NCBI GenBank assembly: GCA_002842345.1
Contig: PHCU01000012.1
Coordinates: 1-42,357, forward strand
Reading direction: 5' to 3'
DNA from: Betaproteobacteria bacterium HGW-Betaproteobacteria-12
Lineage (GTDB): Bacteria; Pseudomonadota; Gammaproteobacteria; Burkholderiales; Rhodocyclaceae
DNA length: 42,357 nt
Below, piece after piece: positions 9,161-17,411 of the stretch (position 1 is the stretch's first letter; the number at the start of each line of letters is the position of its first letter). Below the pieces are notes generated by a model. That model had not been told where the DNA came from and did not search any database. It saw only the letters and a program-made list of their open reading frames with translations. A program made the translations under genes and the position numbers.

Positions 9161-9186
9161 GGTCATTCCCGCAAGCGGGAATGACC
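9161..9186. repeat. 26-bp perfect inverted repeat between DUF2863 gene and bioA
   Basis: Twelve-base arms (9161-9172 and 9175-9186) separated by AA give an ATTCCCGC...GCGGGAAT palindrome. There is no T-run after it, so it is not a classical intrinsic terminator. The core resembles the dispersed ATTCCC-N8-GGGAAT repeats (dRS3-type) known from Neisseria and seen as small repeats in other proteobacteria. It ends 12 bases before the bioA start and may act as an RNA structure or transcription boundary. Confidence 0.6.
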
Positions 9187-9198
9187 TGACCTGAGCCC

Positions 9199-10545
9199 AT
9201 GAGCGACTCCTCCAATCAAGCTTGGCTGGCGCGCAGCCAGGCTGCCGTCTGGCATCCATGCACGCAGATGCAGCACCACGCGCAGACCGGCTCGCCGGCG
9301 CATCTGCCGCTGGTGCCGATCGCCCGCGGCGCCGGCGCCTGGCTCTATGACTTCGACGGCCGACGCTACCTCGACGGCATCAGCTCGTGGTGGACCAACC
9401 TGTTCGGCCACGCCAACCCGCGCATCAACGCGGCTTTGTGCGACCAGCTGGAGACGCTGGAGCACGTGATGCTGGCCGGCTTCACGCACCGGCCGGTGGT
9501 CGAACTCTCGGAGCGTTTGTCGGCGCTGACCGGCGGTGCGCTCGGCCACGCCTTCTACGCCTCCGATGGCGCCTCGGCGACCGAGATCGCGCTGAAGATG
9601 AGCTTTCATTACTGGCGCAACGTCGGCCGCCCGGAGAAGGCGGAATTCCTCTGTCTGGCCGGCAGCTACCACGGCGAAACGGTCGGTGCGCTGGCCGTCA
9701 CCGACGTCGCCATTTTCAAGGACGCCTACGCGCCGCTGGTGCGCGCCGCCGCCCACGTCCTACCGTCGCCCGATTTCCGTTTGGGCGAGCCGGGCGAAAC
9801 GCCGGCCGACGTCGCCCGCCGCGCCGCCGCGGCACTGGCAGCGCACCTTGAACGCCGCGGCGACAGCATCGCCGCGCTGATCGTCGAGCCGCTGGTCCAA
9901 GGTGCCGCCGGCATGGCCATGTATGACCCGGAATACCTGCGCCTGGCCCGCCAACTGTGCGACCAGTACGAAGTACACCTGATCTGCGACGAGATCGCCG
10001 TCGGCTGCGGCCGCACCGGGACTTTCTTCGCCCATGAACAAGCCTCCATCCGGCCCGACCTGATGTGCCTGTCGAAGGGCATTTCCGGCGGCTACCTGCC
10101 GCTGTCCGTGGTGCTGTGCAGCGACACGATCTACGCCGCCTTCCTCGACGACTCGGTGGCCCGTGCCTTCCTGCATTCGCATTCCTACACCGGCAACCCG
10201 CTGGCCTGCCGGGCGGCACTGGCGACCCTCGACATCTTCGAACAGGACGACGTGCTCGCCGCCAACCGCCTCAAGGCGCAGCAGATCGCCGCCGCCCTGG
10301 CGCCGCTGGCCGGCCATCCGCAAGTCCGCCACCTGCGCCAGCGCGGCATGATCGCCGCCTTCGATGTGGCCACCGCCGACCCGCACTTCTCCCGCCGCTT
10401 CTACCGCGCCGCGCTGGAGCACGAGGCACTGCTGCGACCGATCGGCAACACCGTGTACCTGATGCCACCGTACATCGTCAGTGACGACGAGATTGCCCAT
10501 CTCGGCACGGCGGCCAGGCGCGCACTGGAACTGGCGCTGGCCTGA
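9199..10545 (+). CDS. bioA: Adenosylmethionine-8-amino-7-oxononanoate aminotransferase
   Basis: A 448-residue PLP enzyme that makes 7,8-diaminopelargonate from KAPA with SAM as amino donor. BioA hallmarks are WHPCTQMQ near residue 18, YLDGISSWWTNLFGH, FYASDGASATEIALKM, the SYHGETVGALAVTD loop, VEPLVQGAAGM, ICDEIAVGCGRTG (PLP-binding Asp) and CLSKGISGGYLPLS with the Schiff-base lysine K293. Length and motifs are complete. It is the first gene of a tight operon bioA-F-H-C-D; bioF follows after 23 bases with its own SD. The start at 9199 is supported by the position of the WHPCTQ motif relative to homologues. Confidence 0.96.
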   Translation: MSDSSNQAWLARSQAAVWHPCTQMQHHAQTGSPAHLPLVPIARGAGAWLYDFDGRRYLDGISSWWTNLFGHANPRINAALCDQLETLEHVMLAGFTHRPVVELSERLSALTGGALGHAFYASDGASATEIALKMSFHYWRNVGRPEKAEFLCLAGSYHGETVGALAVTDVAIFKDAYAPLVRAAAHVLPSPDFRLGEPGETPADVARRAAAALAAHLERRGDSIAALIVEPLVQGAAGMAMYDPEYLRLARQLCDQYEVHLICDEIAVGCGRTGTFFAHEQASIRPDLMCLSKGISGGYLPLSVVLCSDTIYAAFLDDSVARAFLHSHSYTGNPLACRAALATLDIFEQDDVLAANRLKAQQIAAALAPLAGHPQVRHLRQRGMIAAFDVATADPHFSRRFYRAALEHEALLRPIGNTVYLMPPYIVSDDEIAHLGTAARRALELALA

Positions 10546-10568
10546 GCGGCCGGCCGGAGGAAAACCGC

Positions 10569-11735
10569 ATGTCCCTTGACGACCGCCTGACCGAAGAACT
10601 GGCCGAGATCGCCGCGGCCGGCCTGACCCGCCGCCGCCGCGTGCTGGCCTCGCCCTGCGGCCGCATCGCCATCGTGGACGGCCGCGAGCTGCTCAATTTC
10701 GCCAGCAACGACTACCTCGGCCTGGCCGGCAATGCCGAGATCGCCGCCGCGCTGGCCGACGGCGCCCGCCAGTGGGGCGCCGGCAGCGGTGCCTCGCACC
10801 TGGTCAGCGGCCATCTCGAACCGCACGACGCGCTGGAAACGGACATCGCCGCCTTCACCGGCTTCGCCCGGACGCTGACCTTCTCCACCGGCTACCTGGC
10901 CAACCTGGCGGTGACGCCGACCCTGGCCGGACGCGGCGCCGCGGTGTTCGCCGACAAGCTCAACCACGCTTCGCTGATCGACGCCATGCAACTGGCTAAG
11001 GCCAACGGCGCCGAGGTGCAGCGCTATCCACACCACGACCTGGCGACGCTGGAACGCCAGCTGGCGGCCAGCAGCGCCACGACCAAGCTCATCGTCAGCG
11101 ACACGGTGTTCAGCATGGATGGCGATCTCGCGCCGCTGCCGCAACTGCTGCAGTTGGCCGAGCGCTTCGACGCCTGGCTGGTCCTCGACGATGCGCACGG
11201 CTTCGGCGTGCTCGGCGCCCAGGGCCGCGGCAGCCTGGCCCACTTCAACCTGCCGGCAGCCCGCCGCATCCTGCTGATGGGCACGCTGGGCAAGGCCGCC
11301 GGCGTCGGCGGCGCCTTCGTCGCCGGTTCGGCAACGGCCATCGAATACCTGCTGCAGAAGGGGCGCAGCTACATCTTCACCACTGCCGCGCCGCCGGCCA
11401 TTGCCTGCGCCCTGCGCCGCAGCCTGCAGATCATCGCCGGCGGCGACGCGCTGCGCGCCGCGCTGTTCGCCAACATCGCCCGCCTGCGCGACGGCATGGG
11501 CGGCCTACCCTGGCGCCTGCTGCCGTCGGCGACCGCCATCCAGCCGCTGATCGTCGGCGACAACGCCGCCGCCGTCGCCCTGTCCACGGCGCTGTGGGAA
11601 CGCGGCCTGTGGGCGCCGGCGATCCGCCCGCCGACGGTGCCGGCCGGCACCGCCCGCCTGCGCCTGTCGCTGTCGGGCGCCCACACCACCGCCGACATCG
11701 ACCAGTTGCTGGCCGCGCTGCGCGAACTGGCATGA
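10569..11735 (+). CDS. bioF: 8-amino-7-oxononanoate synthase
   Basis: A 388-residue PLP-dependent alpha-oxoamine synthase that condenses pimeloyl-ACP with alanine to KAPA. Signatures are NFASNDYLGLAGN, GAGSGASHLVSGH, FSTGYLANLA, DKLNHASLIDA, SDTVFSMDGDLAPL, VLDDAHGFGVLG (cofactor Asp and His) and MGTLGKAAGVGGAF with the PLP lysine K242. An SD (GGAGG) lies seven bases before the ATG. Its stop overlaps the bioH start in an ATGA junction, so translation is coupled. Confidence 0.96.
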   Translation: MSLDDRLTEELAEIAAAGLTRRRRVLASPCGRIAIVDGRELLNFASNDYLGLAGNAEIAAALADGARQWGAGSGASHLVSGHLEPHDALETDIAAFTGFARTLTFSTGYLANLAVTPTLAGRGAAVFADKLNHASLIDAMQLAKANGAEVQRYPHHDLATLERQLAASSATTKLIVSDTVFSMDGDLAPLPQLLQLAERFDAWLVLDDAHGFGVLGAQGRGSLAHFNLPAARRILLMGTLGKAAGVGGAFVAGSATAIEYLLQKGRSYIFTTAAPPAIACALRRSLQIIAGGDALRAALFANIARLRDGMGGLPWRLLPSATAIQPLIVGDNAAAVALSTALWERGLWAPAIRPPTVPAGTARLRLSLSGAHTTADIDQLLAALRELA

Positions 11736-12439
11736 GTCCGCTGGTCATCCTGCCCGGTTGGGCTCTCGGCCGCGCCCCGCTGGCCGCCAGCGCCGAAGCG
11801 CTGGGCGGCACCATCATCGACCTGCCCGGCTACGGCGCAACGCCGGCCTGCGACGATTTCGCTGCCACCGTCGACGCTATCGCCGAGCAGCTGGAGCCCG
11901 GCGCGACGCTCGCCGGCTGGTCGCTCGGCGCGCTGCTGGCGCTGGCCGTCGCCGCCCGCGCCCCGGCCAAGGTTGGCAAGCTGCTGCTGCTCGCCGGCAC
12001 AGCGTCCTTCGTCCAGCGCAACGGCTGGCCGGAAGCGATGCCGCCGGCGACGCTGGCCGAGTTCGCCAGCGCCATCGCCGCCGATCCGGCGACGCCGCTA
12101 CGCCACTTCGTCGCCGGCTTCAACCGCGGCGACGCCCGCGCCCGGGCGGTCACTGCCGAACTGCTGCGCATGGCTGCGCTGCCGCCAACCGACGTACTGA
12201 CATCCGGCCTCGCCTGGCTGCGCGATGTCGACCTGCGCGCCGAAGCACCGCGCGTGACCGCCCCGACCTTGCTCGTGCACGGCGCCGCCGACCCGCTGAT
12301 GCCGCTGGCCGCCGGTCAGGCGCTGGCATCCCTGATCCCCGGCGCCCGGCTGAGCGTGCTCGACGATTGCGCGCATGCGCCCTTCCTGTCGCGCCCGGCC
12401 GATTTCGTCGCCGCCGTCGCCCCCTTCGTCCATGACTAG
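11732..12439 (+). CDS. bioH: Pimeloyl-[ACP] methyl ester esterase
   Basis: A 235-residue alpha/beta hydrolase that cleaves pimeloyl-ACP methyl ester, releasing pimeloyl-ACP for BioF. The nucleophile elbow is GWSLGALL with S64. The acid is D187 in HGAADPLMP and the histidine is H215 in DDCAHAPF, giving a complete Ser-Asp-His triad at the usual spacing. The oxyanion strand LPGWALG lies near the N-terminus. It overlaps bioF by four bases and bioC by eight bases. Placement between bioF and bioC supports BioH rather than another esterase. Confidence 0.93.
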   Translation: MSPLVILPGWALGRAPLAASAEALGGTIIDLPGYGATPACDDFAATVDAIAEQLEPGATLAGWSLGALLALAVAARAPAKVGKLLLLAGTASFVQRNGWPEAMPPATLAEFASAIAADPATPLRHFVAGFNRGDARARAVTAELLRMAALPPTDVLTSGLAWLRDVDLRAEAPRVTAPTLLVHGAADPLMPLAAGQALASLIPGARLSVLDDCAHAPFLSRPADFVAAVAPFVHD

Positions 12440-13202
12440 CCACCGGCCCGCCAAGACGCGCATCCGCCAGGCTTTCGAGCGCGCCGCGCCGACCTACGAC
12501 AACGCCGCCGGCATCCAGCGGGACATTTGCCATGCGCTACTGGAAACGCTGCACGACACCGGCCCGCTGGCGGCGCTGCTCGATGCCGGCAGCGGCACCG
12601 GCTATGCCCTGCCGCTACTGGCCGAGCGCTTCCCCGCCGCCGAGCAGCTGGCCATCGACCTGGCGCCGGCGATGCTGCATCGCATCGCCATCCCCTGCCA
12701 ACGCCTGGTCGGCGATCTCGAACATCTGCCGCTGGCCAGCGCCAGCCTCGATCTGTACTGGTCCAGCCTGGCCGTGCAATGGTGCGAACTGCCGCGCGTG
12801 CTGGGCGAAGCCCGCCGCGTGCTGCGCCCGGCCGGCCGCCTGGCCGTCGCCAGCCTCGGCCCGGAGACCTTCGGCGAACTGCGCCAGGCCTTCGCCGGCG
12901 TCGACGACTACCGCCACACGCTGGGCTTCCACACCCCGGAAGAAATCGCCGAAATGGCCCGGGCCGCCGGTTTCGCCGAGGTCGCCGTCGGTCGCCGCCG
13001 GCACCTCGCCCATTACCCCGATTTCCGCAGCCTGTTGAAAGCGGTCAAGGCCATCGGCGCCAATCAGCTGGGCGACGGCCGCCGGCGCCACCTGATGGGC
13101 CGCGCCGCCTTCGCCGCTGCCGAGGCCGCCGCCGAACGCCAGCGCACCGCCGCCGGCCTGCCCCTGACCTACGATGTATTGATCCTGGAAGCGCGCGCAT
13201 GA
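12432..13202 (+). CDS. bioC: Malonyl-[ACP] O-methyltransferase
   Basis: A 256-residue class I SAM methyltransferase that methylates malonyl-ACP to start pimelate synthesis. The N-terminus IRQAFERAAPTYDNAAGIQR is the BioC signature. Motif I is LLDAGSGTGYALPLL, followed by the acidic loop IDLAPAML, then DLYWSSLAVQWCELPRVLGE and VLRPAGRLAVASLGPETFGEL. The C-terminal part contains GRRRHLMGR, typical of BioC. The start at 12432 overlaps the bioH end, and its stop overlaps bioD in an ATGA junction. Confidence 0.95.
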   Translation: MTSHRPAKTRIRQAFERAAPTYDNAAGIQRDICHALLETLHDTGPLAALLDAGSGTGYALPLLAERFPAAEQLAIDLAPAMLHRIAIPCQRLVGDLEHLPLASASLDLYWSSLAVQWCELPRVLGEARRVLRPAGRLAVASLGPETFGELRQAFAGVDDYRHTLGFHTPEEIAEMARAAGFAEVAVGRRRHLAHYPDFRSLLKAVKAIGANQLGDGRRRHLMGRAAFAAAEAAAERQRTAAGLPLTYDVLILEARA

Positions 13203-13876
13203 AACAGGCCTATTTCCTGACCGGCACCGACACCGGGATCGGCAAGACCTTCGTCACCTGCGCCCTGCTCCACCGCGCCCGCCAGCTCGGCCTATCCGCC
13301 GTCGGCCTCAAGCCGGTCGCCGCCGGCACCGACGCCGCCGGGCGCAACGACGATGTCGAGGCGATCCGCGCCGCCAGCAGCCTCCAGTTGCCGCCGGCGA
13401 TCGTCAATCCCTACTGCTTCGCCGCCGCCATCGCGCCGCACCTGGCGGCGGCCGAGGAAGGACGCAGCATCGCCTTCGCGCCGATCGCCGCCGCCTGCCT
13501 GCAGGCCCGCGACGCCGCGGATATCGTCATCGTCGAAGGGGTCGGCGGCTTTCGCGTGCCGCTCGGGCCGACCGGCGACAGCGCCGACCTGACCGTGGCC
13601 CTTGGCCTGCCGGTAATTTTCGTTGTCGGCATGCGCCTGGGCTGCCTCAATCACGCCCTGCTGACGGTCGAGGCCATCGCCGCCCGCGACCTCAAGCTGG
13701 CCGGCTGGGTGGCCAACCGCATCGATCCAGAGATGGCGCGTTTCGAGAGCAACCTGCAGACGCTGCAGGAACTGCTGCCGGCACCGCTGCTCGGCGTCGT
13801 GCCGCATGCGCCGGCCGGCGGGCCCGCCGGCGCCGCCAGCGCCCTGAACCTACCCGGTGCGGCGCGCCGCGGCTAG
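13199..13876 (+). CDS. bioD: Dethiobiotin synthetase
   Basis: A 225-residue ATP-dependent carboxylase that forms the ureido ring of dethiobiotin. The P-loop is GTDTGIGKTF at residues 9-18. Further motifs are GLKPVAAGTD, NPYCFAAAIAPHLAA (substrate binding), VEGVGGFRVPLG and GMRLGCLNHALLTVEAI. It is the last gene of the bio operon. bioB, needed for the final sulfur insertion, is not in the window and must lie elsewhere if the pathway is complete. The 3' end overlaps the convergent HPt gene by 27 bases. Confidence 0.96.
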   Translation: MKQAYFLTGTDTGIGKTFVTCALLHRARQLGLSAVGLKPVAAGTDAAGRNDDVEAIRAASSLQLPPAIVNPYCFAAAIAPHLAAAEEGRSIAFAPIAAACLQARDAADIVIVEGVGGFRVPLGPTGDSADLTVALGLPVIFVVGMRLGCLNHALLTVEAIAARDLKLAGWVANRIDPEMARFESNLQTLQELLPAPLLGVVPHAPAGGPAGAASALNLPGAARRG

Positions 13877-14200
13877 CGCCACCGCCACTTCGCGCATCCG
13901 CGTCTCCAGCGTCGCCGCCGCTGCGGCCAGGCCGTTCAGGTCGCCGGCCTTGGCCTGCTGCTCGACGACGAAAGCCGCCGCCGCGCCGCTGTCGTCGGAA
14001 AAGGTGGCCAGCAAGCCCTTGACCGTATGGGCTTCGCGCCGGATCTCGGCCGCCTGTCCGGAGGCAATGGCCGCGGCCAGACTGGCACAATTGGCATCGA
14101 CATCCTGCAGGTACATGTCGAGCATCATGATGTAGATTTCCTCGTCGCCGCCGAGACGCTCGAGGATGTTCTGGCGATTGAGCACGAAAGCCTCAGGCAT
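13850..14200 (-). CDS. Stand-alone HPt phosphotransfer protein
   Basis: A 116-residue protein consisting of one HPt four-helix domain. The phospho-acceptor motif is REAHTVKGLLATF, in which His is the predicted phosphorylation site. The preceding LGGDEEIYIMMLDMYLQDV is the typical first HPt helix. I chose the start at MPEAFVLN (14200) because GGAG lies six bases upstream. An in-frame ATG at 14230 overlaps the stop of the upstream gene (ATGA) and would add ten residues, so translational coupling is an alternative. It probably relays phosphate to or from the adjacent receiver/HD-GYP protein. Its 3' end overlaps bioD on the other strand by 27 bases. Confidence 0.82.
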   Translation of the reverse strand: MPEAFVLNRQNILERLGGDEEIYIMMLDMYLQDVDANCASLAAAIASGQAAEIRREAHTVKGLLATFSDDSGAAAAFVVEQQAKAGDLNGLAAAAATLETRMREVAVALAAARRTG

Positions 14201-14226
14201 CCTGTTCTCCGATCTGCAATCCGCGT

Positions 14227-15279
14227 TCATATCATCGGGACTTCTTCGTCCTGGAAACGCCGGCGGATGTCGAGTACCTCGTTCCAGCCGGCCAGGAAGG
14301 CCTCGACGCAAAGCGGGTCGAAATGCGTGCCGCGCCCCGCTTCGAGAAAACGGACGGCATCTTCCAGCGGCCAGGCTTTCTTGTACGGACGCTCCGAAGT
14401 CAGCGCATCGAAGACGTCGGCGACGGCGACAATCCGCCCGAACAGCGGGATGGCCTGGCCCTTCAGGCCGTGCGGATAGCCGCTGCCATCGTATTTCTCA
14501 TGATGCGAAATGGCGACTTCGGCGCCGGCCTGCATGATTTCCGAATGGCTGTCCTTGAGCAACTCGTGGCCGAGCCGGGCGTGGCCCTTCATCACCTCGA
14601 ATTCCTCGAAAGTGAGCTTGCCCGGCTTGAGCAGGATGTAATCGGGAATGCCGATCTTGCCGACATCGTGCATCGGCGCCGCTTCGAGGATCAGCTTCTG
14701 CCTGTTGGCATCGAGATCGAGGCCGCGGGCGATGATCTGCGAGTAGTGCGCCATGCGCTGGATGTGGGCACCGGTTTCCGGATCGCGGAACTCGGCCGCC
14801 CGCGAAATGCGGAAGATCAGTTCGCGCTCGCGGTCGCGGATCTCGCTGGTGCGCGCCTCGACCAGTTCGGCCAGGTGCCGGGCACGGTCGGCGAGAAATT
14901 TCTGGCCCTGGCGCAACGACAGCATGTTGCGGGCGCGGGCGGAGAATTCGATGCGGTCGATCGGCTTGGTCAGGTAATCGTTGGCGCCGCCGAGCAGGGC
15001 TTCGTAGCGCACGTCCTTCTGGTCGTTGGCGGTGATCATCAGGAGCGGGATTTCATTGCGCCCGTGCAGCGCCCGGAAGGCGCTGATGAAGCGCAGGCCG
15101 TCCATGTCCGGCATCATGTAATCGACGATGACCAGATCGGGCACATGGTCGCGGCACCATTCCAAGGCCTGCAACGGGTTCTCGAACAATACCGGCTGAC
15201 ACTCCCCGAGTTTCAGCACCAGCGCCTTGAGCAGCGTCAGGTTGATGTCGCTGTCGTCGATGATCAGCACGGTGTTCAT
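14227..15279 (-). CDS. Response regulator with HD-GYP domain (RpfG-like)
   Basis: A 350-residue two-domain protein. The receiver (about 1-125) begins [19 protein letters not shown] and has its acceptor Asp in [13 protein letters not shown]; the conserved Lys is in [14 protein letters not shown] helical linker leads to an HD-GYP domain with [26 protein letters not shown] (HD pair) and [17 protein letters not shown] (GYP loop). Such proteins hydrolyse cyclic di-GMP when phosphorylated. The HPt gene follows with a four-base overlap. No cognate kinase is adjacent, so input may come from a hybrid kinase elsewhere. Confidence 0.93.
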   Translation of the reverse strand: MNTVLIIDDSDINLTLLKALVLKLGECQPVLFENPLQALEWCRDHVPDLVIVDYMMPDMDGLRFISAFRALHGRNEIPLLMITANDQKDVRYEALLGGANDYLTKPIDRIEFSARARNMLSLRQGQKFLADRARHLAELVEARTSEIRDRERELIFRISRAAEFRDPETGAHIQRMAHYSQIIARGLDLDANRQKLILEAAPMHDVGKIGIPDYILLKPGKLTFEEFEVMKGHARLGHELLKDSHSEIMQAGAEVAISHHEKYDGSGYPHGLKGQAIPLFGRIVAVADVFDALTSERPYKKAWPLEDAVRFLEAGRGTHFDPLCVEAFLAGWNEVLDIRRRFQDEEVPMI

Positions 15280-15316
15280 GGGTTCTCGCAGTGGCTGGTT
15301 GGCGCGCGGCCAAGTA

Positions 15317-15322
15317 TATAAT
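15317..15322 (+). promoter_or_regulatory. -10 hexamer immediately upstream of yciB
   Basis: A perfect TATAAT ends eight bases before the yciB ATG. A start site 7-8 bases downstream would fall at or within two bases of the start codon, and no SD is visible before the ATG, so the message may be leaderless. The -35 region (around CTGGTT at 15295-15300) is weak. Confidence 0.5.
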
Positions 15323-15330
15323 GCGGCGCC

Positions 15331-15939
15331 ATGAAACTACTCTTCGACCTCTTCCCGGTCATCCTCTTCTTCATCGCCTTCAAGTACGCCGAGAAGAGCC
15401 CGGAACTCGCCGCCGACTGGGTCGGCTCGCTGCTCGGCTCGGCCACCGTCAGCCTGACCCAGGCGCCGATCCTGCTGGCCACGGTGGTGGTCATCGTCGC
15501 CACCATCGCCCAGATCGCCTGGGTGCATTTCCGCCACGGCAAGGTGGACAAGATGCTGTGGATCAGCCTGGCGCTGGTTGTCGTCTTCGGCGGCATGACC
15601 CTGTTCTTCCAGAACGAGGCCTTCATCAAGTGGAAGCCGACCATCCTCTATTGGGTATTCGCCGGCAGCATGGGCTTCGCCGCGCTGGTCATGAAGAAGA
15701 ACGCGATCAAGACCATGCTCGGCGAGCAGCTGACGTTGCCCGAGGCCGTCTGGAGCCGCCTGAACCTGGCCTGGATAGTCTTCTTCCTGGCCATGGGCGT
15801 GCTCAACCTGTTCGTTGCCTTCAACTTTTCGACCGACACCTGGGTCAATTTCAAACTTTTCGGCGGCATGGGCCTGATGCTGCTGTTCGTCCTCGGTCAG
15901 GGGATGATGCTGTCGAAATACGTCGAGGAAGACAAATAA
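15331..15939 (+). CDS. yciB: Inner-membrane septation/spanning protein YciB (IspZ family)
   Basis: A 202-residue polytopic membrane protein with about five hydrophobic segments. The family N-terminus [20 protein letters not shown] and the motifs [33 protein letters not shown] and [17 protein letters not shown] identify it as YciB (intracellular septation protein A). The family acts in the cell envelope and is linked to division and elongation complexes in enterics. The stop codon overlaps the start of the YciI gene by one base, beginning a yciB-yciI-bolA operon that is common in betaproteobacteria. Confidence 0.95.
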   Translation: MKLLFDLFPVILFFIAFKYAEKSPELAADWVGSLLGSATVSLTQAPILLATVVVIVATIAQIAWVHFRHGKVDKMLWISLALVVVFGGMTLFFQNEAFIKWKPTILYWVFAGSMGFAALVMKKNAIKTMLGEQLTLPEAVWSRLNLAWIVFFLAMGVLNLFVAFNFSTDTWVNFKLFGGMGLMLLFVLGQGMMLSKYVEEDK

Positions 15940-16241
15940 TGCTCTACGCCATCATCGGCGAGGACCGCCCGGATTCTCTCGAATCCCGGCTGGCCACCCG
16001 TCCCGCCCATCTCGAACGCCTGCATGCCCTGCAGGCCGAAGGCCGCCTGCTGCTGGCCGGCCCCTGCCCGGCGATCGATTCGCCCGACCCCGGCCCGGCC
16101 GGCTTCTCCGGCAGCATCATCATCGCCGAGTTCGCCTCGCTGGCCGACGCCCGCGCCTGGGCCGATGCCGACCCCTACGTGGCTGCCGGCGTCTATGCCG
16201 GCGTCACCGTCAAGCCGTTCAAGAAGGCCCTGCCGGCCTGA
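15939..16241 (+). CDS. YciI family protein
   Basis: A 100-residue protein of the YciI/YCII ferredoxin-like fold. Conserved features are the N-terminal MLYAIIGED strand, the [22 protein letters not shown] segment with the family's conserved His and Asp/Glu surroundings, and [21 protein letters not shown]. The biochemical role in this family is unsettled; some members act as small dehalogenase- or stress-associated enzymes. Start and stop each share a base with the neighbouring genes (yciB TAATG and bolA TGATG), so the three genes form a single transcript. Confidence 0.88.
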   Translation: MLYAIIGEDRPDSLESRLATRPAHLERLHALQAEGRLLLAGPCPAIDSPDPGPAGFSGSIIIAEFASLADARAWADADPYVAAGVYAGVTVKPFKKALPA

Positions 16242-16507
16242 TGGCGCCAAGCACCGTCGACCTGCTGCAAGCCCGCCTGGCAGCTCTGGAGCCGCTGGCC
16301 CTCGCCATCGCGGATGAATCCCACCACCACGTCGGCCACGCCGGTGCCCGCGATGGCGGACACTACCGCGTAGACATCGTCGCCGAGGTTTTTTCCGGCA
16401 AGGGCACGCTCGCCCGCCACCGTCTCGTCTATGATGCGGCGGGTGACCTGATGCGCGGCAAGATCCATGCCTTGAGCATCCACGCACGCGCACCCGACGA
16501 AGTATAA
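16241..16507 (+). CDS. BolA family protein
   Basis: An 88-residue protein with the BolA fold. The motif ESHHHVGHAGARDGGHYRVDIVAEVF (written here in part: DESHHHVGHAG) contains the histidines used by BolA proteins to share an Fe-S cluster with monothiol glutaredoxins. The C-terminal LVYDAAGDLMRGKIHALSI matches the class signature. It is coupled to yciI by a one-base overlap. The -10 element of the next gene overlaps its stop codon. Confidence 0.9.
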   Translation: MAPSTVDLLQARLAALEPLALAIADESHHHVGHAGARDGGHYRVDIVAEVFSGKGTLARHRLVYDAAGDLMRGKIHALSIHARAPDEV

Positions 16508-16508
16508 T
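16503..16508 (+). promoter_or_regulatory. -10 hexamer for the parvulin gene
   Basis: A perfect TATAAT overlaps the bolA stop codon, 33 bases before the ATG of the peptidyl-prolyl isomerase. A convincing -35 hexamer is not seen at 16-18 bases. The downstream SD (AAGGA at 16531-16535) fits an independent transcript. Confidence 0.4.
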
Positions 16509-16541
16509 TTTTCGCTTCACCCCTCATTCGAAGGACATTAC

Positions 16542-17327
16542 ATGCACAAGACCTCCCGCCTGGCCGCCCTGCTCGTCGCTGGCGCCATCATCTCGGTCCC
16601 GGCCCTGGCCCAGAACAAGCCCTACGCCACCGTCAACGGCCAGCCGATTCCGCAACAAGTCTACGACGCCTTCATCGCCGAGCAGAAGGCCCAGGGTGCG
16701 CCAGACAATCCGGAACTGCAGAGCGCCGTGCGCGAGGAACTGATCCGCCGCGAACTGCTGGCCCAGGAAGCCAAGAAGAAGGGTCTGGACAAGAAGGGCA
16801 CGGTGCCCGGCCAGGTCGAACTGGCTAAGCAGGCCGTGCTGATCCGCGCCTATCTGTCCGAGCACGTGCGCGCCAACCCGATTACCGAAGAGCGTCTGAA
16901 GGCCGAATACGAAGGCATCAAGGCCAATCTCGGCAGCACCGAGTACAAGGCCCGCCATGTGCTGGTCGAGAAGGAAGACGACGCCAAGGCGATCATCGCC
17001 AAGCTGGAAAAGGGCGAGAAGTTCTCCGAACTGGCCAAGCAGTCGAAGGACCCGGGCTCCCGCGACACCGGCGGCGAACTCGGCTGGAATTCGCCGGCCG
17101 CCTACGTCAAGCCCTTCGGCGACGCGCTGACCAAGCTGAAGAAGGGCGAATACACCAAGGCTCCGGTGAAGAGCGACTTCGGCTACCACGTCATCCAGCT
17201 CGACGATTCGCGTCCGTCCACCCCGCCGCCGTACGACCAGGTCAAGCAGCAGCTGCAGCAGCGCGCCGGCCAACAGCAGATCGAGCAGCTGGTCAAGGAT
17301 CTGCGCGCCAAGGCCAAGATCAACTAA
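16542..17327 (+). CDS. Exported parvulin-type peptidyl-prolyl cis-trans isomerase
   Basis: A 261-residue periplasmic foldase. The signal peptide is MHKTSRLAALLVAGAIISVP with cleavage after ALA (about residue 23). Residues 30-120 form a SurA-N-like helical chaperone region that starts ATVNGQPIPQQVYDAFI. Residues about 135-235 are the rotamase domain: EYKARHVLVEKEDDA, GEKFSELAKQSKDPGS, TGGELGWNSP and KSDFGYHVIQLDD. The tail is a basic coiled region. An SD (AAGGA) lies seven bases before the ATG. Transcription probably ends at the hairpin with a T-rich tail at 17371-17399. Confidence 0.93.
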   Translation: MHKTSRLAALLVAGAIISVPALAQNKPYATVNGQPIPQQVYDAFIAEQKAQGAPDNPELQSAVREELIRRELLAQEAKKKGLDKKGTVPGQVELAKQAVLIRAYLSEHVRANPITEERLKAEYEGIKANLGSTEYKARHVLVEKEDDAKAIIAKLEKGEKFSELAKQSKDPGSRDTGGELGWNSPAAYVKPFGDALTKLKKGEYTKAPVKSDFGYHVIQLDDSRPSTPPPYDQVKQQLQQRAGQQQIEQLVKDLRAKAKIN

Positions 17328-17350
17328 GCGGCCGTCGGCCATGCCACAAT

Positions 17351-17399
17351 GACCACCTCGCGGTGGTCCGATGCCCACCGTCAGGTGGGCATTTCTTTT
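17351..17399 (+). terminator. Tandem hairpins ending in an intrinsic terminator
   Basis: A first hairpin has 7-bp arms at 17351-17357 and 17362-17368. A second has perfect 9-bp arms at 17371-17379 and 17384-17392 with a GTCA loop, and its 3' arm runs into TTCTTTT. This lies 23 bases after the parvulin stop and just upstream of the next gene's GTG start, so it should end the parvulin transcript. Confidence 0.75.
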
Positions 17400-17411
17400 G
17401 CGGGAGGCAGC

